A DNA stretch of 31,772 nucleotides. Source: an uncultured Prevotellaceae bacterium (GTDB lineage Bacteria; Bacteroidota; Bacteroidia; Bacteroidales; Bacteroidaceae). The notes under the pieces were generated by a model that did no database searches, was not told the origin of the DNA, and saw nothing but the letters and a program-made list of their open reading frames with translations. Location of the stretch: positions 1-31,772 of the forward strand of contig OMXX01000046.1 in the NCBI GenBank assembly GCA_900315105.1. Reading direction: 5' to 3'. This document shows, piece by piece, positions 20,058 through 27,459 of the stretch (positions within the stretch are counted from its first letter, which is position 1; every line of letters begins with the position of its first letter). The position numbers and the translations under genes are program-made.

Positions 20058-20792
20058 ATGAATATGAAGAAACATATCCCAAATACAATAACCTGTTGCA
20101 ACCTTATCTCCGGATGTGTTGCAACAGTATTTGCTTTATTCGGCATTCCTGAGATGGCTCTGCTGTTCATCATTCTCGGAGCTGTCTTCGATTTCTTCGA
20201 CGGAATGACCGCACGTGTTCTCGGCGTATCAAGTCCTATCGGCAAGGAACTCGACTCTTTGGCTGACGACGTCACATTCGGCGTTGCTCCGGCAAGCATC
20301 TTGTTCTGGTTCCTCGGCATCATAGACTATCCCGAATTCCTCGAAGGATGGCGCAACGTGATTCCCTTCCTTGCATACATCATCGCGGCTTTCTCTGCCC
20401 TGAGACTTGCGAAGTTCAATCTCGACACACGCCAGACAACCTCCTTCATCGGACTTCCTACCCCTGCCAATGCTCTTTTCTGGGGTTCATTAATCGTAGG
20501 ATTGGGCACACAAATGATGTTCTGGACATACTCCCTACCTCTGCTTCTTATCGGCATCGTGGTAAGCTCATGGCTCCTTATAGCTGAGATTCCAATGTTC
20601 GCCCTCAAGTTCAAGCATTGGGGATTCAAGGGCAACGAGATAAAGTACGGCTTCGTCATCTTTAGCGCATTAGCCCTTATCGGCGGTATTGCATACGGCA
20701 TCGTGAAAGAGAACATACATGTCTGCTATCTTCCTTTCTGCATTATCATACTTGCCTACATAGCAGTATCAATCGCTACACAGAAGAAATAA
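20058..20792 (+). CDS. pssA: CDP-diacylglycerol-serine O-phosphatidyltransferase
   Basis: 244 aa from the ATG at 20058; 20064 (MKKH) is an equally plausible start, while a TTG at 20040 is unlikely. It makes phosphatidylserine from CDP-diacylglycerol and serine. The CDP-alcohol phosphotransferase motif D-x2-DG-x2-AR-x8-G-x3-D-x3-D is complete: D45, D48, G49, A52, R53, G62, D66, D70. Several membrane helices follow. It lies 61 bp after psd and directly abuts the next gene. The gap holds a short tandem (ATTAAGATAYTAAGG twice) and CGACCTTTGACC, a motif that recurs after 21100. Confidence 0.93.
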   Translation: MNMKKHIPNTITCCNLISGCVATVFALFGIPEMALLFIILGAVFDFFDGMTARVLGVSSPIGKELDSLADDVTFGVAPASILFWFLGIIDYPEFLEGWRNVIPFLAYIIAAFSALRLAKFNLDTRQTTSFIGLPTPANALFWGSLIVGLGTQMMFWTYSLPLLLIGIVVSSWLLIAEIPMFALKFKHWGFKGNEIKYGFVIFSALALIGGIAYGIVKENIHVCYLPFCIIILAYIAVSIATQKK

Positions 20793-21092
20793 ATGCTGCA
20801 CATATTATTAGTCATATTACTGCTGTTGCTGTTGTTTGTCCTCGTGCCGCTTCTCTTCGTCGGGGTAGTTGCATACGCCAAACTCAGAGGCCTGTGGTAC
20901 AAGCTAACGGGACGCCCGCAGCCTAATCCCTTCAACGGATTCAACGCCAGCTTCAATACCCATAACAGCTCACGCGAAAATACCACACAAAGCCAGCAGC
21001 AGACCTCCCAGTCGGGTTCTTCAAGCAACAATGGCAAGAAGATATTCTCAGCCGACGAAGGTGAGTATGTTGATTTTGAGGTGGTGGATTAA
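20793..21092 (+). CDS. DUF4834 family small membrane protein
   Basis: 99 aa. One long hydrophobic helix (about 2-30, Leu/Val rich), a short conserved-looking part (KLRGLWYKLTGRPQPNPFNG), a Gln/Ser/Asn-rich linker and a C-terminal acidic motif (GEYVDFEVVD). This layout matches DUF4834, found next to pssA in many Bacteroidetes. The start codon follows the pssA stop with no gap, so it is translated from the same message. The function is unknown; the setting suggests the phospholipid pathway or the inner membrane. Confidence 0.8.
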   Translation: MLHILLVILLLLLLFVLVPLLFVGVVAYAKLRGLWYKLTGRPQPNPFNGFNASFNTHNSSRENTTQSQQQTSQSGSSSNNGKKIFSADEGEYVDFEVVD

Positions 21093-21104
21093 TATATGAC
21101 TAAG

Positions 21105-21162
21105 GTCAAAGGTCTAAGGACTAAGGTTTTTAGCCATCGACTTTCGACCTTAGACCTTTGAC
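21105..21162. repeat. 15-bp inverted repeat after the DUF4834 gene
   Basis: GTCAAAGGTCTAAGG (21105-21119) and its exact complement at 21148-21162 can form a hairpin with a 28-nt loop. Related GACCTTTGACC words surround it and recur near 20030. A short T run follows at about 21174-21178. It may end the psd-pssA transcript or be a dispersed repeat. Confidence 0.6.
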
Positions 21163-21185
21163 TTATGACCTTTGATTTTTGAGTT

Positions 21186-21848
21186 ATGAAACATCTGATT
21201 CTATTATTCCTACTCGCGCTATGCAGCTCCGTCCAAGCACAGGTCCCTGCCGGAAGGAGCAGAACTGTTACCATGTTCAAGGATTTCCAGCCTGCCATCA
21301 TCAAACTGAAGGACGGCAAGACAAGTGTGCACAAGCAGACGAACATCTTCCTCAAGAACAGTACTCTCGTATATAAGAAAGCCCCTACTGGCGAGGTAAT
21401 GGAAGCATCCATGCCCGTAGTGGCAGGCTTAACCGTTGGCGAGCATAACTTCATCAACGTGAAGAACCAGCTTGCCGAAATCGTTGCCACAGAAGGTAAC
21501 GCAAGTCTCGTGCGTGTTCGTGTGATTGACGTTGAGACCATGAAGGGCGAGTACCTGAACAACAGTACCATAACAAATTCATCCATGATCGACGACCTCA
21601 ACGCCGGACGCCTTATCGGCGAAAGCATGTCAACCACGCGCATCGACGGCGCAGAGGATGATGAACCGTACCCTCTCATGGACACATACTACTATGTTGT
21701 AGGCGACAAAGTCACCCTTGCCCATGAGCGTTCCATTAAGTCTGCCATCAAGAAAGACCAGCGACATGACTACGAGGTTATCATCTCCAATGGATTCAGT
21801 TGGGCAAGACAGGAAGACCTTGCAAAGCTGCTCAAGCTCTTCAAGTGA
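21186..21848 (+). CDS. Secreted protein of unknown function
   Basis: 220 aa, not recognised. Signal peptide about 1-18 (KHLILLFLLALCSSVQA, cut before QVPAG). The mature part is beta-rich with no Cys and shows a pattern like KTSVHKQTNIFLKNSTLVYK and AEIVATEGNASLVRVRVIDV. It ends with basic and Leu-rich helices (ARQEDLAKLLKLFK). The stop overlaps the start of the next gene by one base, so it is co-translated with a HAD hydrolase. The ATG at 21186 is followed by a good signal peptide, supporting this start. Confidence 0.75.
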   Translation: MKHLILLFLLALCSSVQAQVPAGRSRTVTMFKDFQPAIIKLKDGKTSVHKQTNIFLKNSTLVYKKAPTGEVMEASMPVVAGLTVGEHNFINVKNQLAEIVATEGNASLVRVRVIDVETMKGEYLNNSTITNSSMIDDLNAGRLIGESMSTTRIDGAEDDEPYPLMDTYYYVVGDKVTLAHERSIKSAIKKDQRHDYEVIISNGFSWARQEDLAKLLKLFK

Positions 21849-22459
21849 TGAACTACATCTTCGACCTTGCAGGCGTTATCATAAACCTCGACCTTGAGCG
21901 CGACACGAAAGCACTCAACTATATCGGACTGCCCGACTTCGAAGGCTGCATACGACAGCCCGAAATAGCAGTCCCTACCCTCTCCTATCTCAACGGACTC
22001 ATGTCCGAGCAAGATTACTGCGACACCATCCGTCCGCTATGTCGCGAAGGCATAACCGACGAGGACATCCTATGGGCTATGGACGATGTTCTCGACACTA
22101 TTCCAGAATCACGCATACAGATGCTTCTCGAACTGCGCAAGCATCACAAGGTGTATCTGCTAAGCAATATCTATGACAGAGGCTGGCAGATTGCCACAAA
22201 CGCTTTCCGCAAGCACGGCGTAGAGCCCGAAGACTGCTTCGACCAGCTCTTCCTCTCACACGAGCTACAGCTTGCCAAACCCGACCCCCGCATATTCCAA
22301 GCCGTAATCGACGCAACAGGCATAACTCCCGAAGACACCTTTTTCTTCGACGATTCAAGGAGCAATATCGAGACTGCAAAATCCCTCGGATTCCAGGCTC
22401 ACCTCGCCCCGATGAACAATCTCGAAGAGGTCTTTGCTATAGAAAACATTTTCTCCTGA
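21848..22459 (+). CDS. HAD family hydrolase (YihX-like, subfamily IA)
   Basis: 203 aa from the ATG at 21848, which overlaps the previous stop (TGATG); an upstream in-frame ATG at 21800 lies inside the previous gene and is less likely. HAD motifs: I, FDLAGVIINLD with the nucleophile Asp; II, LLSNIYDRGW (Ser); III, LAKPDPRIF (Lys); IV, FFFDDSRSNIETAKSLG (Asp pair). Motif I lacks the usual second Asp of DxD, as in YihX-type members. It probably dephosphorylates a sugar phosphate or other small metabolite; the substrate cannot be told. It is cytoplasmic and last in its plus-strand run. Confidence 0.88.
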   Translation: MNYIFDLAGVIINLDLERDTKALNYIGLPDFEGCIRQPEIAVPTLSYLNGLMSEQDYCDTIRPLCREGITDEDILWAMDDVLDTIPESRIQMLLELRKHHKVYLLSNIYDRGWQIATNAFRKHGVEPEDCFDQLFLSHELQLAKPDPRIFQAVIDATGITPEDTFFFDDSRSNIETAKSLGFQAHLAPMNNLEEVFAIENIFS

Positions 22460-22481
22460 TTCAAGTTTCGTAAGTCCAGAA

Positions 22482-22726
22482 TTGCCTGGAAGGCAACACC
22501 ATTAGTAACCCCGTACATACGAGTGAAACGAGGATGTGCGGGGATGAAAGACAAAAACCGTTCTAATGCCTGGAAGGCAGTACATCGCGAAAAGTCTTGT
22601 GTGAAAGCCAATCAGGTACAGCCTTACAGGCTGAGATAGTCGGTGGGAGATTCACTATCCGAGGGCATCCTCTCCTACGTCGAGTATGCACCTCGGTTAC
22701 TAATGGTACTGTCCTCCAGACAGTTA
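22482..22726. repeat. Multi-hairpin repeat element, copy A
   Basis: About 245 bp with several stems: TTGCC-TGGAA-GGCAA at the left edge; ACCATTAGTAACC (22498-22510) pairing with 22695-22707 as an enclosing stem; CCCCGTACAT (22509-22518) with ATGTGCGGGG (22534-22543); TGCC-TGGAA-GGCA; AGCC-TTACA-GGCT; CCGAGGGCAT (22659-22668) with ATGCACCTCGG (22686-22696); and ACTGTC..GACAGT at the right edge. No convincing gene. It closely matches copy B at 27187-27408. It forms the left part of the 894-bp gap 22460-23353. Confidence 0.85.
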
Positions 22727-22728
22727 AC

Positions 22729-22747
22729 TTAACGTGAGTTCGACGAA
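22729..22747 (+). repeat. 19-bp dispersed motif, copy 1
   Basis: TTAACGTGAGTTCGACGAA, directly after repeat element A. Near-identical copies occur at 29022-29040 (one base different) and 31675-31693. Confidence 0.7.
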
Positions 22748-22790
22748 AAAAACACGGATCTTCTTTGCTGTGAAACATTAATTAAGACAT

Positions 22791-22852
22791 AACTTGCTTT
22801 AGCTTGATGAGCTTTGCGAAGAACTTGCATAGCTTGGTGAGCCTAAGCGAAC
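22791..22852 (-). repeat. Two ~30-bp dispersed units, minus orientation
   Basis: On the minus strand two units begin with TTCGC and end in GCAAGTT, with an AAGCTCATCAAGCTAAAG-type middle. They are the inverted counterpart of the three-unit array at 26045-26134 on the other side of the pectinase gene, at high identity over about 60 bp. Confidence 0.75.
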
Positions 22853-22874
22853 AATTCATAGAACCCACCTGTAT

Positions 22875-22955
22875 AAAGAAAAGAGGTTGGAACAGGACGC
22901 TCCAACCTCGGACGATTTCGCTTTTTAAGAAAAAAATGTAAAACGAAATCAATAT
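22875..22955 (-). ncRNA. Candidate ~80-nt small RNA
   Basis: The promoter at 22962-22992 predicts a start near 22955. The RNA would begin with GATTTCG pairing with CGAAATC across a 23-nt A/T-rich loop (22914-22950), then end in a perfect 9-bp terminator stem, GAGGTTGGA with TCCAACCTC (22883-22909), followed by TTTTCTTT (22875-22882). No ATG-initiated reading frame is present. It diverges from the pectinase leader promoter. Existence is predicted from promoter, fold and terminator only. Confidence 0.55.
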
Positions 22956-22961
22956 TGGGTG

Positions 22962-22992
22962 CAAATATAGTGAATTTATTCAGAAACACAAA
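22962..22992 (-). promoter_or_regulatory. Promoter of the candidate small RNA
   Basis: On the minus strand, TTTG (22989-22992), 19 nt, TATATTTG (22962-22969). It is back to back with the plus-strand promoter at 23029-23060; the -33 boxes are 36 bp apart. Confidence 0.65.
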
Positions 22993-23028
22993 ATTTTACG
23001 CCATTATTTTTGAAAATTAACACACTTA

Positions 23029-23060
23029 TTTGTAAATCTAATTTTTTTTCCATAACTTTG
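23029..23060 (+). promoter_or_regulatory. Promoter reading toward the pectinase gene
   Basis: TTTG (23029-23032), exactly 20 nt, TAACTTTG (23053-23060). Expected start near 23067, leaving a leader of about 285 nt before the GH28-GH105 start codon. The last bases of the -7 box (TTTGC) are also the start of the tandem repeat unit at 23060. Confidence 0.75.
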
Positions 23061-23290
23061 CATTCTGAAAATCAGAGACGTGCGCCAGCCTTTAGGCTGA
23101 CCTGCACTATTTCTCAAAATGCGAATATCAAAGAAATTTGCATTCTGAAAATCAAAGACGTGCGCCAGCCTTTAGGTTGACATGCACTATTTTCCAAATG
23201 CGAATATCAAGGAAATTTGCATTCTGAAAATCAGAGACGCGCGCCAGTCTAAAAGACTGACCTTGCACTATTTTCCAAATGTAAATTATA
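23060..23290 (+). repeat. Three tandem ~80-bp units with covarying hairpins in the pectinase leader
   Basis: Units begin at 23060, 23140 and 23219 with GCATTCTGAAAATCARAGACG. Each holds a hairpin: CAGCC-TTTA-GGCTG (23086-23099); CAGCC-TTTA-GGTTG (23166-23179), which keeps pairing through a G-U; and CAGTCT-AAA-AGACTG (23245-23259), where both sides changed together. In units 1 and 2 an outer GTGC/GCAC pair encloses the hairpin. Conserved flanks and compensated stems suggest selection on RNA or DNA structure. Confidence 0.8.
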
Positions 23291-23353
23291 AGGCATTTTC
23301 ATCTTGACTATATCTTGATTATAATATCCAACGATAAAAAATTAACGAAATAA

Positions 23354-26026
23354 ATGAACAAACTAACATTTTTGTTTTTTTCCGCTCTTGTTTTCCCTTT
23401 GACCATGATTGCCCAGACATGGGACGACGCTAAGTACAAAGCCATTGAGGCAAGTATCGTTGCGCCTACATTCGCCGATGCGGAGTTTGACATCACAGCC
23501 ACAGGCATCACAACGGCATCAACGCCGAATGAGATACAGACGGCTATCAATGCCACTATCGACAAATGCTCCGAGGCCGGCGGCGGAAAGGTCATCATTC
23601 CTCCCGGAACATGGAAGACAGGAGCAATAACCCTGAAAAGCAACGTCAACCTTGTGGTCAAGGCTGGCGCAACCCTACTTTTCGCCTACGATCCCTATCT
23701 CTATCCGTTGGTGAAGACACGCTGGGAAGGTCTCGACATAATGAACTACTCCCCTTGCATCTATGCCTATCAGGCTAAGAACGTTGCCATCACCGGCGAC
23801 GGCATTATCGATGGAAACGGCACCAAGGACACATGGTGGAAATGGTGCGGAGCTGCAAAATACGGCTACGACAGCAACACTCTCCAGAGCCAGGCAAACG
23901 AATATGCAGGCAAGAACGCCCAGTACAAGCAGGTGGATGACAACGGTAAGGTGCTCAGCAACCGCAACACCCTGCTGTGGATGGCAGACAACAATATTCC
24001 TACCGAAGAGCGCATCTTCGGACTCGGATGCGGCATGCGTCCGCAGCTCGTCAATTTCTATGAGTGCGAAAACGTGCTCGTTGACGGCGTAATCTTCCTC
24101 CGCTCCCCTTTCTGGGTTATCCACCCTGTTCTGAGCAAGAACGTAACCGTGCGCCGCTGTAAGATCATCAACGACGGACCTAATGGCGACGGATGCGACC
24201 CTGAGTCATGCGAGAACGTGCTCATCGAGAAGTGCATCTTCAACACAGGCGACGACTGCATAGCCATCAAGTCAGGACGTAACGGCGACGGACGACGCAC
24301 TCCGCGTCCTTCAAAAAACATCATCATCCGTGGCTGTACGATGGAAGACGGACATGGCGGCGTGGTCATAGGTAGCGAGATAAGCGCAGGCGTACAGAAT
24401 GTCTTCGCCGAAGACTGCCGCATGGACTCCCCTAACCTCGACCGCGTGCTGCGCATCAAAACCAACACCTGCCGAGGCGGAGTAACCGACGGCATCTACA
24501 TGCGCAACGTGACCGTAGGACAATGCCGCGAGGCTGTTCTGCGCATCAACCTCCAATACGAACCAAAGGAGAAGTCAAAACGCGGCTTCACCCCGGTGGT
24601 ACAGAACATCTACATGGAGAACGTCACCTGTAAGAAGTCAAAATACGGCATCCTGCTCAACGGACTTGAGGACACCGTGGCTATCAATAACATCAGTCTG
24701 AAGAACTGCACCTTCAACGGCGTAACCGACAAGCCTATTCAGAAGACAGGTAAAGTGGGCACGAAGCTGAAGTTCAGCAAACTCATCATAAACGACAAGC
24801 TCATACTCGCCAAGGCACCATACAAACACTACTCCGAGTGGATGACATGGAGCGAGATGAAGCGCGTGAAACATCCGTTCTACCTCGACTTCACCGACGA
24901 GGCGATAGAGCCTAACGGAAAGTGGTCATACGCGGTAGGCATTGAACTTGAGAGCATGCTCGACACATGGCGCGCATACCTCAACGACGAGGTAATCAAG
25001 TACCTCAAGGAATATCCTGCCCGAATTATTGATGCTGACGGCAACATCAAGGGCTACAACCTGTCCGACTACAACCTTGACAACGTGCGCCCGGCACGAT
25101 TCATCCTGCGTATGAACCGACTCTTCCTCGGCGACAACGAGGTAAGGACATACGGCACAGAGAAAGCCGTTGAGAATGTCTTTAACCAGATGAAGTCACA
25201 CCCTCGCACCGCAACTGGCAAGGACGGGCGCGGAGTCTTCTGGCACAAGAACATATATCCTAATCAGGTATGGCTCGACGGCCTCTACATGGGACTCCCG
25301 TTCCTCACCATGATTGCCGGTGAGATGGAGGAAAAGGACGAGAAGAACGTTGCCAAGCAGATCTATGACGACATAGTCAACCAAATGGCAATAACATTCG
25401 AGAAAACATACGACGAGAAGACAGGACTTTGGAAACACGCTTGGGACGAGAAGAAGTCCATCTTCTGGGCAGACAAAAACACAGGCCTCAGCCAGCATAC
25501 ATGGTCACGAGCCCTCGGATGGTTCGCCATGGCTATGGTAGAAGTACTCGACGAACTGCCTGAGGACTACCAACGCCGCAAGGAGGTGAAGGACATGCTC
25601 CAGAAGGTTATGACCGCCGTGGTGAAGTATCAGGACCCAAAGACTGGCGTATGGTACGATGTCATGGACGTCAAGGACCCTAAGAACTACCTCGAATCAT
25701 CAGCCTCCTGCATGTTCTCCTACGTGCTCCTTAAAGGCTCACGCCTCGGCTATATCGACGCCTCACTCAAGCAGGCAGGCGTGAAGGCATACGACGGCAT
25801 CATCAACGAGTTCATAAAGATAAACAACGACAAGACCATCTCCCTCACCAACTGCTGCTCAGTCAGCGGTCTCGGTCCAGAGGACAACCCAAGTCGTGAC
25901 GGCTCCTTCGAGTACTACATCTCAGAACCTATCCGCGACAACGACGCCAAAGGCATCGCCCCATTCATCTGGGCAAGTCTCGAAATGGAGCGCGACAAGG
26001 CAGAAACCGTCAAACTCGGGTACTGA
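23354..26026 (+). CDS. Secreted GH28-GH105 fusion: polygalacturonase plus unsaturated uronyl hydrolase
   Basis: 890 aa. Signal peptide 1-20 (cut before QTWDD). GH28 domain, about 55-480, a right-handed beta-helix: acidic residues in NDGPNGDGCD (273-282) and GDDC (299-302), GHGG with His334, and RIK (367-369). GH105 domain (YteR/YesR type), about 520-885: W-x-D-GLYMGLPF with Asp643, GLWKHAWD, WSRALGWFAMA, GVWYDV. GH28 enzymes hydrolyse galacturonan or rhamnogalacturonan; GH105 removes the unsaturated uronic acid left by lyases. The fusion would do both in the periplasm or at the surface. No SusC/D pair lies in the window. Its last 93 bp are duplicated at 27043-27135. Codons mostly end in C or G, unlike the SUFU gene that follows. 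Confidence 0.92.
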   Translation: MNKLTFLFFSALVFPLTMIAQTWDDAKYKAIEASIVAPTFADAEFDITATGITTASTPNEIQTAINATIDKCSEAGGGKVIIPPGTWKTGAITLKSNVNLVVKAGATLLFAYDPYLYPLVKTRWEGLDIMNYSPCIYAYQAKNVAITGDGIIDGNGTKDTWWKWCGAAKYGYDSNTLQSQANEYAGKNAQYKQVDDNGKVLSNRNTLLWMADNNIPTEERIFGLGCGMRPQLVNFYECENVLVDGVIFLRSPFWVIHPVLSKNVTVRRCKIINDGPNGDGCDPESCENVLIEKCIFNTGDDCIAIKSGRNGDGRRTPRPSKNIIIRGCTMEDGHGGVVIGSEISAGVQNVFAEDCRMDSPNLDRVLRIKTNTCRGGVTDGIYMRNVTVGQCREAVLRINLQYEPKEKSKRGFTPVVQNIYMENVTCKKSKYGILLNGLEDTVAINNISLKNCTFNGVTDKPIQKTGKVGTKLKFSKLIINDKLILAKAPYKHYSEWMTWSEMKRVKHPFYLDFTDEAIEPNGKWSYAVGIELESMLDTWRAYLNDEVIKYLKEYPARIIDADGNIKGYNLSDYNLDNVRPARFILRMNRLFLGDNEVRTYGTEKAVENVFNQMKSHPRTATGKDGRGVFWHKNIYPNQVWLDGLYMGLPFLTMIAGEMEEKDEKNVAKQIYDDIVNQMAITFEKTYDEKTGLWKHAWDEKKSIFWADKNTGLSQHTWSRALGWFAMAMVEVLDELPEDYQRRKEVKDMLQKVMTAVVKYQDPKTGVWYDVMDVKDPKNYLESSASCMFSYVLLKGSRLGYIDASLKQAGVKAYDGIINEFIKINNDKTISLTNCCSVSGLGPEDNPSRDGSFEYYISEPIRDNDAKGIAPFIWASLEMERDKAETVKLGY

Positions 26027-26044
26027 GCAGGAAATTGGAAATTA

Positions 26045-26134
26045 TTCGCTAAAGCTCATCAAGCTAAAGCAAGTGTTCGCAAGCTCACCAAGCTGCGCAA
26101 GTTCTTCGCTGAAGCTCATCAAGCTAAAGCAAGT
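26045..26134 (+). repeat. Three-unit array of the ~30-bp dispersed repeat (A-B-A)
   Basis: Units start with TTCGC at 26045, 26075 and 26104. The outer two share AAGCTCATCAAGCTAAAGC and end in AAGTG; the middle one has CACCAAGCTGCGC and ends in AAGTT. The array begins 18 bp after the pectinase stop. Inverted relatives occur at 22791-22852 and 29274-29302, and one same-orientation unit at 27991-28017. Next come a short palindrome (CTCCCC-ATTG-GAGGGG, about 26164-26179) and the SUFU gene. Confidence 0.75.
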
Positions 26135-26221
26135 GATAATTGAAATAAAGAAAGAGTGCATATACTCCCCATTGGAGGGGTGAGGAAAGCGTTTGTCAAT
26201 ATCAGACAAAAAACAGAATTT

Positions 26222-26980
26222 ATGAATTTCAAGAAATTATTTATTTGGATATTATTATTAACAGCATACGTCACACAGACAGTTGCCCAAACACCCGACA
26301 ACATGGACGAAGACAGAAAAGAGGCATTCCCATTGTATTATTACTCAGAAAAAGAACTGAATAAAGTTTCCGACTACATTGAACAGCAATACGGGCATTC
26401 TGATTATGTTATGCACGAATTGGTTTCACCCGACATTCATTGCGATATTGTTATCATCGAACCTACAGAGAAACAACCATTTTACAAACTTGTTACGATG
26501 GGAGCAGGAGCATATAAGATGAATGTGCCAGCAGAAGTGAAATCACAGGTTTGTGACAGGGCAGAATATGTTATCTTCCTTCCTAAAGACTGGAATCTGA
26601 AATCAACCAAAGAAGAGGACTATTGGCCTATAAGGATGCTGAAAATCATTGCACGATTCCCTTTAGCTGCAGAGGACTGGCTATGTGATAGCCATACGAT
26701 TAATTTAACAGAAGACGGAAGTCCTGTTGCAGATAACACAAGATTCAATTCATGTGTTCTTCTCCCTTCTTTTGGAAGGGACGAACAGGAAGTAAAACCG
26801 CTAAAGTTGGGCTTGTTTGGTAAGAAAGTGGCTTTCTACCAATTATACCCCTTGTACCCGGAGGAATTGGAGTTCAAATTAAAGCATTCTCTTGACGAAC
26901 TGCTTGACAAATTTGATGATGAAATGAGCCCTGTAATTGATATTCATCGAAAGAATTATATTAATGACACCACAAAATAA
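26222..26980 (+). CDS. Suppressor-of-fused (SUFU) domain protein with signal peptide
   Basis: 252 aa from the ATG at 26222; an upstream in-frame ATG at 26156 would spoil the signal peptide. Signal peptide about 1-22 (FKKLFIWILLLTAYVTQTVA, cut before QTPDN). The rest matches the bacterial SUFU pattern: CDIVIIEPTEKQPFYKLVTMGAGAY, MNVPAE, EYVIFLPKDWNL, WPIRMLKIIARFPLAAEDWL, SHTINL and YPLYPEELEFKLKHSLDELL. Bacterial SUFU proteins are often immunity proteins in polymorphic-toxin loci, as established in comparative genomics; no toxin is visible here, so that role is inference, and the exported form is unusual. The gene is A/T rich beside the GC-rich pectinase and sits between the two copies of the pectinase 3' end. 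Confidence 0.82.
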   Translation: MNFKKLFIWILLLTAYVTQTVAQTPDNMDEDRKEAFPLYYYSEKELNKVSDYIEQQYGHSDYVMHELVSPDIHCDIVIIEPTEKQPFYKLVTMGAGAYKMNVPAEVKSQVCDRAEYVIFLPKDWNLKSTKEEDYWPIRMLKIIARFPLAAEDWLCDSHTINLTEDGSPVADNTRFNSCVLLPSFGRDEQEVKPLKLGLFGKKVAFYQLYPLYPEELEFKLKHSLDELLDKFDDEMSPVIDIHRKNYINDTTK

Positions 26981-27042
26981 CCGTTAGACATATTGATACA
27001 GAAATAAGGTCATAAAGAACGATACCTAAAGTCTTCAGGTGA

Positions 27043-27135
27043 CGCGACAACGACGCCAAAGGTATCGCCCCATTCATCTGGGCAAGTCTCGAAATGGAGC
27101 GCGACAAGGCAGAAACCGTCAAACTGGGGTACTGA
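27043..27135 (+). pseudogene. Duplicated 3' end of the GH28-GH105 gene
   Basis: These 93 bp repeat 25934-26026, encoding the last 30 residues (RDNDAKGIAPF to VKLGY) plus the stop. I see two differences, GGC to GGT and CTC to CTG, both synonymous. The frame has a TGA just upstream, so no protein is made. It is either the remnant of a second pectinase gene or a copy created when the SUFU segment was inserted. Confidence 0.85.
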
Positions 27136-27186
27136 GAGTAAAAACAATAAACTATTATGAAGAAATTAAGACAGTCGCTTGTCCGA

Positions 27187-27408
27187 AACTGTCTGGAAGA
27201 CAGTACTATTCGTAACCCCGTACATACGAGTGAAACGAGGATGTGCGGGGGATATAGTACCAATCCCCACTACTGCCTGGAGGGCAGTACATCGCCAATC
27301 AGGTACAGCCTTCCAGGCTGATTAGTTGATGGATATTCTATATCCGAGGGCATCCTCTCCTTCGTCGAGTATGCACCTCGGTTACTAATGGTGTTGCCTT
27401 CCAGGCAA
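27187..27408. repeat. Multi-hairpin repeat element, copy B
   Basis: It matches copy A (22482-22726) along its length: CCCCGTACAT..ATGTGCGGGG, CTGCC-TGGAG-GGCAG, AGCC-TTCCA-GGCT, CCGAGGGCAT..ATGCACCTCGG and GGTTACTAATGGT. The left-edge hairpin is AACTGTC-TGGAA-GACAGT and the right-edge one TTGCC-TTCCA-GGCAA, the reverse of copy A where the TTGCC type is on the left. It fills most of the 479-bp gap 26981-27459 together with the pectinase fragment. Confidence 0.85.
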
Positions 27409-27459
27409 TAACGAACAAGTGACAGTCTTTCTGATGAGCATAGCAAATAAACTTAAATT

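Noticed and set aside
22782..22964. A 60-codon minus-strand frame across the small-RNA region
   Set aside because: Its start would be a TTG inside the promoter -7 box, and it runs through the terminator hairpin and the repeat units.
27157..27318. A 53-codon frame starting MKKLRQSL that runs into repeat element B
   Set aside because: Most of it lies in the multi-hairpin repeat, it has no recognisable features, and the equivalent frame is not kept in copy A.
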